Positions 23,830-32,779 of a stretch of DNA of 64,000 nt are shown here, piece after piece. The position numbers and the translations under genes were made by a program. The stretch is from positions 992,001 to 1,056,000 of the forward strand of contig NZ_CP023695.1 of NCBI RefSeq assembly GCF_008704395.1, read 5' to 3'. Position 1 is the stretch's first letter; every line of letters begins with the position of its first letter. A model generated the notes under the pieces. That model saw only the letters and a program-made list of their open reading frames with translations, was not told where the DNA came from and did not search any database. Origin of the DNA: Streptomyces alboniger. GTDB lineage: Bacteria > Actinomycetota > Actinomycetes > Streptomycetales > Streptomycetaceae.

Positions 23830-25269
23830 TCAGTCGACCATCGGGCGGTACACCGTCAGGGCCTCGGGGAGCTTGTCGATCAGGAGCGCGGTGGGGGCGT
23901 CCGCCACCTCGCCGTCGAACGCCATCTGGGTGCCCTCGGGCAGGCCGGAGATGAGGAGCCGCTGGGGCCGGGCGGCGGCGTAGACGCGGGTCCGGGTCAG
24001 CTGGCCCGCGAGCGCGGCGGCCAGCAGCCTGCTGCGCGCGAAGCGTCCGCCGTGCGCGATACGGACGTCCAGCAGGCCGTCGGCCAGGTCGTGGCGGCGG
24101 ACCGGGGCGATGCCCACGCTGCGGTAGGCGCCGTTGCCCGCGAAGAGAAGCCATATGGAGCGGCGGCGGCCGTTCACCACGGCCCGCAGCGGGCGGCCCG
24201 TGCGCAGGATCTGGACGACGCCGAGCAGCGTGGCGGGCGGGCCGCCGATCTTCGGGGACCAGTGCTCCCTGCTGCGGACGAGGTCGGGGTAGCTGCCGAG
24301 GCTGAAGGTGTTGAGGAAGTAGGACGGTTCGGCGTGGGTCCTGCCGGCCGGACCGATACCGGCCAGCGGCTTGATGCGCCCGACATCGGCGCGCACCGCG
24401 CTGCCCTCGGCGACGGCGGCGCAGGCGTCCGCGACCGTGTCGACCCCGAGGTCGGCGGCGAAGTGGTTGAACGTGCCGCCGGGCAGCACCATCAGCGGCA
24501 CCTTGAACCGCAGGGCGGGCGCCACGGCGGCGTTCACCGTGCCGTCGCCGCCGCACACCCCGAGCACGCCGCCGCGCCGGGCGGCCTCCCTCGCCGCCTC
24601 TTCGAGGACCTTGGGCAGGGCCCCCGCCTCCTCCTCGTACAGCACCACCTCGGCACGCGGCAGAGCGGTCCTCAACTGGCGTACGGGATCGGCGAGCTGA
24701 GGCTGCGCCCCGGAGGACGGATTGACCACCACGACCAGGCCCTCGCCCTCAGGCAGCGCGGGCGCGTCGACGCGCGGCCGTGCGGGCGGCGGGAGTTGGG
24801 CACGCGTGGGCACCATGCCGCGCACCGCGTAGGCGGCGCCGACGCCGAGGGCCGCGCCGACCAGGACGTCCCGGGGGCCGCGCATGCCGCCGCGGGCCTC
24901 GGCGTACGCGAGCGACGCGGCGACCGGGGCCACGGTCGCGCCCCAGCCCGGCGACTCCAGCGCCGCGCCCGCCGCGAAGGCGGCCGCCGAGGCGGAGGGG
25001 CCGGAGGGGTAAGGGCCTGTCAGCGGCTGCCGGGGCAGGCGCCGCAGCAAGGGGGCCGCGCCCTTGGCCGGGCGCGACTGGCCCACCGTGTGCTTGCCGA
25101 GGGCGTTGACCGTGGCCGAGGCCAGTGCCAGGGACGTGACGCCGCGCACCGCCGCGCGCCGCCCCCGCACCCCGCCGAACGCCCACATCCCGGCGGCGAT
25201 CCCGCAGAACAGAAGTCGGTGGTCGGCGCCGAGCAGGCGCTGGGCACGGTGCGTCAAGAGATCTTTCAT
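23830..25269 (-). CDS. PAP2-like/diacylglycerol kinase fusion with degenerate phosphatase
   Basis: A 479-residue fusion. The N-terminal part (to about residue 160) has the PAP2 fold with the first motif intact (K59 to RP66-67). However, the second motif reads PSGP instead of PSGH (Pro91), and the third lacks the usual Arg, His and Asp. The C-terminal part is a DAGK catalytic domain (VVVVNPSSGAQ, GGDGTVNA, PGGTFNHFA), which would phosphorylate diacylglycerol or a related lipid. It is divergent from a close paralogue with an intact phosphatase. The membrane part is probably now only an anchor or regulator. Confidence 0.85.
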   Translation of the reverse strand: MKDLLTHRAQRLLGADHRLLFCGIAAGMWAFGGVRGRRAAVRGVTSLALASATVNALGKHTVGQSRPAKGAAPLLRRLPRQPLTGPYPSGPSASAAAFAAGAALESPGWGATVAPVAASLAYAEARGGMRGPRDVLVGAALGVGAAYAVRGMVPTRAQLPPPARPRVDAPALPEGEGLVVVVNPSSGAQPQLADPVRQLRTALPRAEVVLYEEEAGALPKVLEEAAREAARRGGVLGVCGGDGTVNAAVAPALRFKVPLMVLPGGTFNHFAADLGVDTVADACAAVAEGSAVRADVGRIKPLAGIGPAGRTHAEPSYFLNTFSLGSYPDLVRSREHWSPKIGGPPATLLGVVQILRTGRPLRAVVNGRRRSIWLLFAGNGAYRSVGIAPVRRHDLADGLLDVRIAHGGRFARSRLLAAALAGQLTRTRVYAAARPQRLLISGLPEGTQMAFDGEVADAPTALLIDKLPEALTVYRPMVD

Positions 25270-25421
25270 GCCCCCCGTATACCCCGCTTGTCGCCGGCGA
25301 GGCCAGAACGGCCGAGCCGGGTGATGTCGGCATTGTCATCCCGATGGGAGGTGGCCGCGCGCGTGACCCGTTCGGGCGAGCAGCGCGGGCCGCGGGCCCC
25401 GGGCCCTGTTGCAGTGAGGCC

Positions 25422-26969
25422 ATGACAGGACGCATCGGCAGGATCGACCGGCGGTGGTTCGAACGGGTGGCGGCGGCGCGGCTGGCCGGGGCGGAGCAGG
25501 TGCTGCCGCCGCTGAGTTCCGCGGCGAACCGCGGGCGGCTGTGGTTCGGCGCGGCCGCGCTGCTCGCGGCCGCCGGCGGGCCCGCGGCCCGGCGCGCCGC
25601 GCGCCGTGGCGTGGGGGCCCTGGCGCTGGCCTCGCTGACCACCAACGCGGTCGCCAAGTACGCCGTACGCCGCAGCCGTCCCGTGCACGACGCGGTGCCC
25701 CTGGTACGGCGGCTGGCGAAGGCGCCGTGGACGTCGTCGTTCCCGTCCGGGCACGCGGCGTCGGCGGCCGCGTTCGCGACGGGGGTGGCCCTGGAGTCAC
25801 CCCCCTACGGCGCCGTCGTCGCGCCGGTCGCCGCGGCCGTGGCCTTCTCGCGGGTGTACGTGGGGGTCCACTACCCCGGTGACGTGCTCGCCGGAATCGC
25901 GCTGGGCGCGGCCGCCGCGGCGGTCACCTGCTACTGGTGGCCGCCCCGTCCCGCGCCCGCGCGGATCGAGCGGACCCGGGTCCCGGCGCCCGCGCTGCCG
26001 GACGGCGAGGGACTGGTGGTGGTCGTCAACTCCGGCTCCGGCAAGGGGGTTCCGGGACGTCCGCCGGCCCGGGGGTATGTGGAGCTGCTGCTGCCCGGGG
26101 CCGAGGTCCTGGAGTGCGGCTCGGGCGACGACCTGGGCAAGGTCCTGGACAAGGCGGTCGCGCGGGCCGCCGAGTCGGGCGGGGCGCTCGGGGTGTGCGG
26201 CGGCGACGGCACGGTCAACGCCGCAGCGCGCCGGGCCGTCGCGGCCGGGCTTGCGCTGGCGGTGTTCCCGGGCGGCACCCTCAACCACTTCGCGCTGGAC
26301 GCGGGCACGGCCACCTTCGAGGACACCGCGCACGCCGTGCGGCGCGGCGAGGCCGTGCGGGTGGACCTGGCGCGGGTCCGCGACGGCGCGGGCGCGGACG
26401 TCACGGGCTTCGTGAACACCTTCAGCATCGGGCTCTATCCGGAACTGGTGCGCAGGCGCGAGCGGTTGGAGGGCCGCATCGGCAAGTGGCCCGCCGCGAC
26501 AGTGTCGTTGCTGGGCGTGCTGCGCGATGCGACGCCGCTGCGGGTCCGCCTCGACGGCCACGACCGCGTCCTGTGGCTGCTCTTCGCGGGCAACGGCCGC
26601 TATCTGCCCGACGGTCTCGCCCCTTCGCACCGGCCCCACTTGGACGAGGGGCTGCTGGACGTCCGTACGGTCGACGCCGAGGCGCCGCTGGCCCGCACCC
26701 GGCTGGCCCTCTCCGCGCTGGCCGGGGCGCTGCGGCGCTCCCACGTCTACCGGGCCGAACGCGTCGAGCAGCTGCGGATCAGCGGTCTGGAGTCCGTGGC
26801 CGACCTGGCGTACGACGGCGAGAGGGCGCCGGCGCCGGACGCCCTGCTCCTCGACAAGCGGCGGGGGGCGCTGACGGTCTACAGCCCGGCCGATCCGGAG
26901 GACGAGATCACCCAGCTGGCCCGGACTGCCTCGCTGGCGGCGGCCCGGCGCCGCCCGGTCAACCCGTGA
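25422..26969 (+). CDS. PAP2 phosphatase/diacylglycerol kinase fusion
   Basis: A 515-residue fusion, paralogous to the neighbour on the other strand. All three PAP2 motifs are present: KYAVRRSRP, PSGH (His111) and SRVYVGVHYPGD. The DAGK domain has VVVVNSGSGKG, GGDGTVNA and PGGTLNHFA. It can in principle both remove and add phosphate on lipids at the membrane. I chose the ATG at 25422, preceded by GAGG; the 152-base divergent gap holds both promoters. Confidence 0.88.
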   Translation: MTGRIGRIDRRWFERVAAARLAGAEQVLPPLSSAANRGRLWFGAAALLAAAGGPAARRAARRGVGALALASLTTNAVAKYAVRRSRPVHDAVPLVRRLAKAPWTSSFPSGHAASAAAFATGVALESPPYGAVVAPVAAAVAFSRVYVGVHYPGDVLAGIALGAAAAAVTCYWWPPRPAPARIERTRVPAPALPDGEGLVVVVNSGSGKGVPGRPPARGYVELLLPGAEVLECGSGDDLGKVLDKAVARAAESGGALGVCGGDGTVNAAARRAVAAGLALAVFPGGTLNHFALDAGTATFEDTAHAVRRGEAVRVDLARVRDGAGADVTGFVNTFSIGLYPELVRRRERLEGRIGKWPAATVSLLGVLRDATPLRVRLDGHDRVLWLLFAGNGRYLPDGLAPSHRPHLDEGLLDVRTVDAEAPLARTRLALSALAGALRRSHVYRAERVEQLRISGLESVADLAYDGERAPAPDALLLDKRRGALTVYSPADPEDEITQLARTASLAAARRRPVNP

Positions 26970-27026
26970 CGGACTCGCCCACCTGCGGGTGAAGCGGCTC
27001 GCCCCGGTGGCCCCGCTGCCGGTAGG

Positions 27027-27053
27027 ACGGGCGGGGTCACCTTCCCCGCCCGT
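27027..27053 (+). terminator. 10-bp perfect hairpin after the PAP2-DAGK gene
   Basis: ACGGGCGGGG and CCCCGCCCGT enclose a 7-base loop, 58 bases after the stop codon. It is the strongest feature of the 303-base gap 26970-27272, which otherwise holds only a doubtful 41-codon frame. Confidence 0.55.
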
Positions 27054-27069
27054 AGGGAGCAGCGCACCC

Positions 27070-27195
27070 GTGAGCACCCGTGCCGTCCTTGTCGCCGCCC
27101 TCGTCACCGGACTGGTCCTCGGCATCGTGGGAACGAGAGCGGAGGACTCCGTTCACCCTCGTCCGGCCGGTTCCGTCGCCGAGGCGGGCCGTTAG
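27070..27195 (+). CDS. possible small membrane peptide
   Basis: A 41-residue frame starting at GTG 27070, with a single hydrophobic helix (VLVAALVTGLVLGIVG) followed by a polar tail. GGGAG lies 11 bases upstream, a little far. It could be a real small membrane protein or chance; there is no family match I know. Confidence 0.35.
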   Translation: MSTRAVLVAALVTGLVLGIVGTRAEDSVHPRPAGSVAEAGR

Positions 27196-27272
27196 GCTGC
27201 GACATTGCCGCGTGGCTTCCTCCGTCCTCGCCCCGCGGTCGCCGAGCCGCCGTCGACGGAAGCGAGTGAACC

Positions 27273-27956
27273 TTGAACTTCCTCACCATCGGTCATCGCG
27301 GGGTCATGGGTGTCGAGCCCGAGAACACCCTCCGTTCCTTCATCGCCGCGCAAGCCGCGGGCCTCGATCTCATCGAGCTCGATCTGCATCTGAGCAAGGA
27401 CGGCGCCCTCGTCGTCATGCACGACGCCGACGTGGCCCGTACGACCGACGGCAAGGGACCGATCGCCGAGAAGACCCTCGCCGAACTCCGGGAACTCGAC
27501 GCGGGCCGCGGTGAGCGCGTCCCCGTGTTCGAAGAGGTCCTGGACGCCGTGCGGGCACCGCTCCAGGCCGAGATCAAGGACGTCGCGGCCGCGCGCGCCC
27601 TGGCCGAGGTCATGCACCGCCGCGACCTGGTCTCGCGCGTGGAGGTGATCTCCTTCCACGACGAGGCGATCGCGGAGATCGCCCGCCTGGTCCCCGGGGT
27701 GCGCACCGCGCTCGTCGCCAGCCGCTACGGCACCGACGTCGTGGAGCGTGCCACCGCCGTCGGCGCCACCACGCTCGTCCTCAACATCCGCCGGCTGACG
27801 CTGGAGATCGTCGAGCACGCCAGGAAGGCCGGCCTGCGGATCATCGGCTGGGTGGTGAACACGCAGGACGACCTGCGTCTGGTGCGCGCGCTCCAGCTGG
27901 ACGGCGCGACCACCGACTATCCGGAGATCAAGCGGACGGGCCGCTTCACGGCCTGA
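27273..27956 (+). CDS. glycerophosphodiester phosphodiesterase
   Basis: A 227-residue GDPD TIM-barrel enzyme without a signal peptide, so cytosolic. Catalytic landmarks are GHRG at the N-terminus, ENT, IELDLHLSKDG, the second His in MHDADVARTTDG and EIK. It hydrolyses glycerophosphodiesters to glycerol 3-phosphate and an alcohol. The TTG start at 27273 follows GGAAGCGAG; no in-frame ATG or GTG is better. It overlaps the convergent acetyltransferase gene by 11 bases. Confidence 0.92.
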   Translation: MNFLTIGHRGVMGVEPENTLRSFIAAQAAGLDLIELDLHLSKDGALVVMHDADVARTTDGKGPIAEKTLAELRELDAGRGERVPVFEEVLDAVRAPLQAEIKDVAAARALAEVMHRRDLVSRVEVISFHDEAIAEIARLVPGVRTALVASRYGTDVVERATAVGATTLVLNIRRLTLEIVEHARKAGLRIIGWVVNTQDDLRLVRALQLDGATTDYPEIKRTGRFTA

Positions 27957-28500
27957 GGTCCTTGACCAGGAGTTCGAACTCCAAGTCGGGGCGGCGGGGG
28001 ATGCCGAAGCGCTCGTCGCCGTACGGGAAGGGGCTCATCCGTCCCGTACGGCGGTAGCCGCGCCGCTCGTACCAGGCGATGAGGTCATCGCGTACGGAGA
28101 TCACGGTCATGTGCATCTCACGGGCGTCCCACTCCTCGCGCGCGATGCGTTCCGCCTCGGCGAGGACCAGCCTGCCGAGGCCCGCGCCCTGCTGGGACAC
28201 GCTCACCGCGAACATGCCGAAGTAGGCGTGGTCGCCGCGGTGTTCGAGCCGGCAGCAGGAGACGATCCCGCCGTCCCGTTCGACGGTGAGCAGACGGCCG
28301 CCGGGTGACTCGATGGCCTCGAGGACACCCCGCGGGTCGGTGCGCTGCCCGTCCAGGATGTCCGCCTCGGAGGTCCACCCGGCGCGGCTCGTCTCTCCGC
28401 GGTACGCCGACTCGATGAGGGCGACGAGCGCGTCGGCGTCACGGGGCGCCGCGTCGCGGAAGGTGAGTTCACCGGCGGGGGGACGCGGGGCGGGGTCCAT
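27946..28500 (-). CDS. GNAT family N-acetyltransferase
   Basis: A 184-residue GNAT protein. The acetyl-CoA pyrophosphate-binding turn is QQGAGLG followed by RLVLAEAERIA, and the C-terminal part carries LIAWYERRGYRRTGR, typical of motif B. The substrate is unknown. The ATG at 28500 has a weak GAGA site. It is convergent and overlaps the GDPD gene. Confidence 0.87.
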   Translation of the reverse strand: MDPAPRPPAGELTFRDAAPRDADALVALIESAYRGETSRAGWTSEADILDGQRTDPRGVLEAIESPGGRLLTVERDGGIVSCCRLEHRGDHAYFGMFAVSVSQQGAGLGRLVLAEAERIAREEWDAREMHMTVISVRDDLIAWYERRGYRRTGRMSPFPYGDERFGIPRRPDLEFELLVKDLRP

Positions 28501-28557
28501 CGGTCTCTTTCTCCGATCTGGGCGCGGCTTGCTGCTCCGCCGAGCCTAACGCGCCAC

Positions 28558-28563
28558 TAAGGT
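28558..28563 (+). promoter_or_regulatory. -10 box of a possible leaderless VOC transcript
   Basis: TAAGGT lies eight bases before the ATG at 28572, the spacing of leaderless Streptomyces promoters. AAGG within it could instead act as a ribosome binding site. Confidence 0.35.
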
Positions 28564-28571
28564 GCGGCTGC

Positions 28572-28964
28572 ATGGTGCATGTACTGAGCAGCAGGACCCT
28601 CCTCCACCCCACCGACCCGGAGCGTTCCCGCGCGTTCTACGGCGACGCGCTGGGCCTCGCCGTCTACCGCGAGTTCGGCACGGGACCCGAGCGCGGCACG
28701 GTCTACTTCCTCGGCGGCGGCTTCCTCGAACTCTCCGGGCGCTCCGACAGCCCGCCCTCGCCCGAGGTCCGGCTGTGGCTCCAGGTCCCGGACGTCCACG
28801 CGGCGCACGCGGAGCTGGCCGGGCGGGGGGTGGAGGTGGTGCGGCCGCCGGTCAAGGAGCCGTGGGGCCTGATCGAGATGTGGATCGAGGACCCGGACGG
28901 CCTCCGGATCGTCCTCGTCGAGGTCCCGCACGACCACCCCGTCCGCTACCGGCCGGGCATCTGA
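28572..28964 (+). CDS. VOC family (glyoxalase/dioxygenase fold) protein
   Basis: A 130-residue single-module pair of beta-alpha-beta-beta-beta units. The family features are HPTDPERSRAFYGDALGLAVYRE near the start and IEDPDGLRIVLVEV near the end, with Glu and His in metal-ligand positions. It could be a lyase, dioxygenase or drug-binding protein. It is divergent from the acetyltransferase gene and upstream of ndh. Confidence 0.85.
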   Translation: MVHVLSSRTLLHPTDPERSRAFYGDALGLAVYREFGTGPERGTVYFLGGGFLELSGRSDSPPSPEVRLWLQVPDVHAAHAELAGRGVEVVRPPVKEPWGLIEMWIEDPDGLRIVLVEVPHDHPVRYRPGI

Positions 28965-28995
28965 CGGGCCCCGCGCCGCGGGGGGCGCGGCGCGC

Positions 28996-29011
28996 TGTGA
29001 AGCACGTCACA
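28996..29011 (+). promoter_or_regulatory. Rex- or CRP-type palindrome upstream of ndh
   Basis: TGTGAAGCACGTCACA has the exact CRP pattern TGTGA-N6-TCACA, and also matches the outer halves of the Rex operator (TGTGAA...TTCACA) with one mismatch. Rex control fits an NADH dehydrogenase gene. The site ends 96 bases before the ATG, around the expected promoter. Confidence 0.6.
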
Positions 29012-29107
29012 CGATTCATCCATCCGGGATGCAGGGGTACAAGGCCACAGGTACGGTCCCGAGAAGGTCCAGCAAGACGATCTCCCACAGTCTTGGAGTG
29101 ACATCAC

Positions 29108-30460
29108 ATGGCAGCTCCCCGGATCCTCATCGTCGGCGGCGGCTTCGCCGGCATGGAGTGCGCGCACAAGCTCGAGAGGAAACTCGCGCCCCACGAGGCG
29201 GAGCTGCGGCTGATCAGTCCGATGGACCATCAGCTCTATCTGCCCCTTCTGCCACACGTCGCCTCCGGGGTGCTGACCCCGCAGTCGGTCGCGGTGCCCC
29301 TGCGCCGGATGCTGCGCCGCACGGCCATCGTGCCGGGCGGCGCCATCGGCGTCGACACCAAGGCGAAGGCCGTGATCGTGCGGAAGATCAACGGCGAGGA
29401 GGTCGTGGAGCGTTACGACTACCTGGTCCTGACGCCGGGCAGTGTGACGCGGCAGTTCGACATCCCGGGCGTCGACAAGTACGCGGTCGGCGTCAAGACG
29501 CTCGCCGAGGCCGCCTGGATCCGCGACCACGTCATCTCCCAGCTGGACCTGGCCGCGGCCAGCTCGCACCGCGAGGAGCGCGAGCAGCGGTTGCAGTTCG
29601 TCGTGGTCGGCGGCGGGTACGCGGGCGTGGAGACGGCCGCGTACCTCCAGCGGCTGACGTGCGCCGCCGTCAAGCGCTATCCGGGTCTGGACGTGTCGCA
29701 GATCAAGTGGCATGTGGTGGATGTCGCCCCGAAGCTGATGCCCGAGCTGGGCGACCGGCTCGGCGAGAAGGCGATGGAGATCATGCAGCGCCGCGGCGTG
29801 AACGTCTCGCTCGGGGTGTCCGTGGCCAAGGCCACCGAGGACACCGTCACGCTCACCGACGACCGCGTCCTGCCGTGCCGCACCCTGATCTGGACCGCCG
29901 GCGTCGCGCCCAGCCCGCTCATCGCCACGCTCGGCGCCGACACCAACAAGGGCCGTCTGGTCGTGCGGCCCGATCTGACGGTGCCGGGTCTGGACGGCGT
30001 GTTCGCGCTCGGCGACGCGGCGGCCGTGCCGGACCTCGCCAAGGGCGGCGACGCCATCTGCCCGCCGACCGCGCAGCACGCCATGCGCCAGGGCTGGGCC
30101 GCCGCGAAGAACGTCCTCGCGGCGCTGCGCGGCTTCCCGCTCACCGACTACCGGCACAAGGACATGGGCCTGGTCGTGGACCTCGGCGGCATCCAGGCGG
30201 TGTCCAAGCCGCTGGGCGTGCAGCTGACCGGGCTGCCCGCCCAGGTGGTGGCGCGCGGCTACCACCTGGGGGCGCTGCGCACGCTGACCGCCCGCTTCCG
30301 CACGGCCGCCAACTGGGGGCTCAACGCGGTCGCGGGCGACGACTACGTCCGCACCGGCTTCCAGGCGCAACGCCCCGCCACGCTCAAGGACTTCGAGATG
30401 ACGGACGCGTATCTGTCACGGGAGGAGATCAGCGCGCGGGTGGCCTCAGCCGGGCTGTGA
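29108..30460 (+). CDS. ndh: type II NADH dehydrogenase
   Basis: A 450-residue flavoprotein of the NDH-2 family, which passes electrons from NADH to menaquinone without proton pumping. It has an FAD-binding GGGFAGMECAHKLE at the N-terminus, an NADH-binding VVGGGYAGVETAAYL near residues 160-174, and FALGDAAAV, followed by the family PPTAQHAMRQGW. A C-terminal helix would bind the membrane surface. GGAGTG precedes the ATG. The Rex/CRP-like site upstream suggests redox control. It overlaps the convergent acylase gene by 15 bases. Confidence 0.9.
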   Translation: MAAPRILIVGGGFAGMECAHKLERKLAPHEAELRLISPMDHQLYLPLLPHVASGVLTPQSVAVPLRRMLRRTAIVPGGAIGVDTKAKAVIVRKINGEEVVERYDYLVLTPGSVTRQFDIPGVDKYAVGVKTLAEAAWIRDHVISQLDLAAASSHREEREQRLQFVVVGGGYAGVETAAYLQRLTCAAVKRYPGLDVSQIKWHVVDVAPKLMPELGDRLGEKAMEIMQRRGVNVSLGVSVAKATEDTVTLTDDRVLPCRTLIWTAGVAPSPLIATLGADTNKGRLVVRPDLTVPGLDGVFALGDAAAVPDLAKGGDAICPPTAQHAMRQGWAAAKNVLAALRGFPLTDYRHKDMGLVVDLGGIQAVSKPLGVQLTGLPAQVVARGYHLGALRTLTARFRTAANWGLNAVAGDDYVRTGFQAQRPATLKDFEMTDAYLSREEISARVASAGL

Positions 30461-32779
30461 CCGTCCCGCGGGCCGCAGCCTGAGGGTGCGGACCGTGTGC
30501 TTCTCCACCTCCTGCCGGGAGTAGAGCAGCGGGAAGGAGCCGTCGGCCGCCCAGGCGTCGAACAGGTCGGCGTAGTGCGGGTCGCGCGGGTCGCCGGACT
30601 GGCCCGGGGAGTTCATCGCCACCGAGTTGTCCCAGGCGCCGACGTCCACGACCAGGCGGAAGGTGGCGCCCGTCGTCTGCCGGAAGCCCGGTCCGTAGGC
30701 TGCGGCGCCGACCGTGTCGCCGCTGCCGCCGCGCGGAGCGGGCCCGACAGAGGCCCACGGCGGGGCGGGGCGGCCGTCGAGCAGGGCGGCGACGGGGTGG
30801 TGCGGATGGGCGTGGAGGAGGGCGCCCCAGGCCCAGTGGGCCGGGTCGGGGCCGAGCAGCGCGGAGACCTCACCGACCGCGGCGGCCAGGGTGGCGCGCA
30901 GCAGGGCGGGGTCCGGGTCCGCGGTCAGCAGGGGCAGGTCGACGCGGGGGTCGGCGGCGGCGTCCTCCGCGGGCAGGATCCGCGCCAGGGCCCCGGGGCC
31001 GATCCCCGCGGCCCCGAGCGCCCGCTTCAGCAGGGCGGGGCGCAGATGCCGCCTGTACCAGACCTCGAAGAGCGCGGCCGCCGCGGAGCCCGGCGTCAGG
31101 CGGGTGTCCCAGTCACGGAGCAGGTCCAGCGCGGCGGCCACGGTGGCGTCCTGGGCGCCGAGGCCGGTGAGCTGTGCCTGGACGCGGCGCGCGGGGAGAC
31201 TGACGTAGTCCGTCTGGAGGCGTACGCAGTCCCGCACCGTCCAGTCGTCGCGCGCGGCGAGTTCCTCGCGGATCCGGTCGTGGCGCGTCGGGGCGTACCA
31301 GTCGTACGTGATGGTCGTGGCGTCGCCGGGACGGCCGGGCGGCAGGTTCATCTGGTTGGCCGTGGCGAACCAGCCCTGCTCGGGGTCGCGCGCCGAGGGC
31401 AGTTCCTCGCTGTCGAGGAAGCCGTCCCATTCGTAACGCCCGTCGCCCGGCACTGGGAGCGTGCCGTCCCAGCCGCGGCGCACCGGGACGCGGCCCGCGG
31501 GGCGCCAGCCGATCGTGCCGTCGGGGGCGGCGTAGACCTGGTTCTCGCCTGGCGCGCCCCAGCGGCGCATGGCGGCGACGAAGGCGTCGGGGTCGCGTGC
31601 CCGCAGGTACTCCATGCTGCCGAGGTAGGGGGCCATGCCGGGGCCGAGCCAGGCGGCACGGACCGCGAACGCCGCGTGGCGCTCGGGGCGTTCGCGGATC
31701 ACCGGGCCGTGCCGGGTGAACCACAGCTCTGCGGTGACCGGTTCGCCGCCGCGCACCGGGATCTCCTCGGTGACCAGGGTCATCGGCTCCCACCGGTCCT
31801 GGTACCAGTACTCGTGCGGGTTCGCGGGGTTGGTGCGGTAGACGTACAGGTCCTCCTGGTCGATCGGGAAGATGGTCAGGCCGAACGCGAGGTGGCCGTT
31901 GTGGCCGATGGAGATGCCGGGCAGTGCGGGCTCCCCCGCCCCGATGACGTCGATGCCGGGGGCGCTCAGATGGGCGAGGTAGCGCAGGGCGGGCAGGGTG
32001 ATGCCGCGGTGCGGGTCGTTGGCGAGCAGGGGGCGTCCGGTGGCGGTGCGGGCGGGGGCGATGACCCAGTTGTTGGAGCCGTCGAGGCCTTGGCGCGGTG
32101 CTGTGCCGGCGGCCCAGGGCGGGATGGTCGCGAGGGTGTACACGCGCAGGACGTCGTCGGGGATGACGGACAGGTCGAGGCCTTCGGGGACGCGCAGCCG
32201 GTGCGGCTCCGGTTCGCGGCGCCTGCGCAGCTCCTCGGCCTCGGGCCCGTGGTCGCGCAGGGTGAGGGCGCGGGCGACTTCGTCGTGGAGGTTGTACTGG
32301 AGGCCGTGGCTGCGGACGCGGGCCACGTCGGAGGGCTCCCAGTACGCCGGTTCGTACCCCAGCAGGGCGAATTCCGGGGGGCTTTGGGCGGGGTCTCGGC
32401 GGCAGAGTGCGACGTAGGCGTTGATGCCGTTCACGAACGCCGTCGTGACGCGCTCGGTGTCGTCGCCGTAGGCCCGCCACTCCTCGGCCATGTCGCCGCG
32501 GTAGAGGAAGAGGCGGGCGGCGCGGTCGTGTTCGGTGTAGGCGTCGCCCAGCACCTCGCCGAGCAGGCCGAGTCCGCGCCGCCGCCACAGGTCCAGCTGG
32601 AAGAGCCGGTCGCGGGCGGCGTTGAAGCCCTGGGCGAGGAACAGGTCGTCCGGCGAGGCGGCGTACAGGTGCGGGACGCCCCACCGGTCGATGAGGATCT
32701 CCACCGGCTCGGCGAGCCCCGGGACCTCGAACTCCGTCGCTTCGGTACCGGTACTGCTGTCCGCATCGGTATGGGTCAT
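30446..32779 (-). CDS. penicillin-acylase-family Ntn hydrolase
   Basis: A 777-residue S45-family precursor. The predicted nucleophile is Ser235 in GLDGSNNWVIAP, where autocleavage would give alpha and beta chains. Downstream the typical GHNGHLAFGLT and TRHGP segments are present. No signal peptide is visible, so it seems cytoplasmic, unlike many family members. Substrates of the family include N-acyl homoserine lactones, acyl amides and aculeacin-type lipopeptides. It is the last gene of an operon with a symporter and two dehydrogenases, so it probably splits an imported amide for growth. The ATG overlaps the symporter stop and has GGAGG upstream. Confidence 0.88.
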   Translation of the reverse strand: MTHTDADSSTGTEATEFEVPGLAEPVEILIDRWGVPHLYAASPDDLFLAQGFNAARDRLFQLDLWRRRGLGLLGEVLGDAYTEHDRAARLFLYRGDMAEEWRAYGDDTERVTTAFVNGINAYVALCRRDPAQSPPEFALLGYEPAYWEPSDVARVRSHGLQYNLHDEVARALTLRDHGPEAEELRRRREPEPHRLRVPEGLDLSVIPDDVLRVYTLATIPPWAAGTAPRQGLDGSNNWVIAPARTATGRPLLANDPHRGITLPALRYLAHLSAPGIDVIGAGEPALPGISIGHNGHLAFGLTIFPIDQEDLYVYRTNPANPHEYWYQDRWEPMTLVTEEIPVRGGEPVTAELWFTRHGPVIRERPERHAAFAVRAAWLGPGMAPYLGSMEYLRARDPDAFVAAMRRWGAPGENQVYAAPDGTIGWRPAGRVPVRRGWDGTLPVPGDGRYEWDGFLDSEELPSARDPEQGWFATANQMNLPPGRPGDATTITYDWYAPTRHDRIREELAARDDWTVRDCVRLQTDYVSLPARRVQAQLTGLGAQDATVAAALDLLRDWDTRLTPGSAAAALFEVWYRRHLRPALLKRALGAAGIGPGALARILPAEDAAADPRVDLPLLTADPDPALLRATLAAAVGEVSALLGPDPAHWAWGALLHAHPHHPVAALLDGRPAPPWASVGPAPRGGSGDTVGAAAYGPGFRQTTGATFRLVVDVGAWDNSVAMNSPGQSGDPRDPHYADLFDAWAADGSFPLLYSRQEVEKHTVRTLRLRPAGRSQPG

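Noticed and set aside
30446..32779. Beta-lactam acylase for antibiotic resistance
   Set aside because: The operon context (symporter, dehydrogenases, M20 hydrolase) points to catabolism, and there is no export signal.
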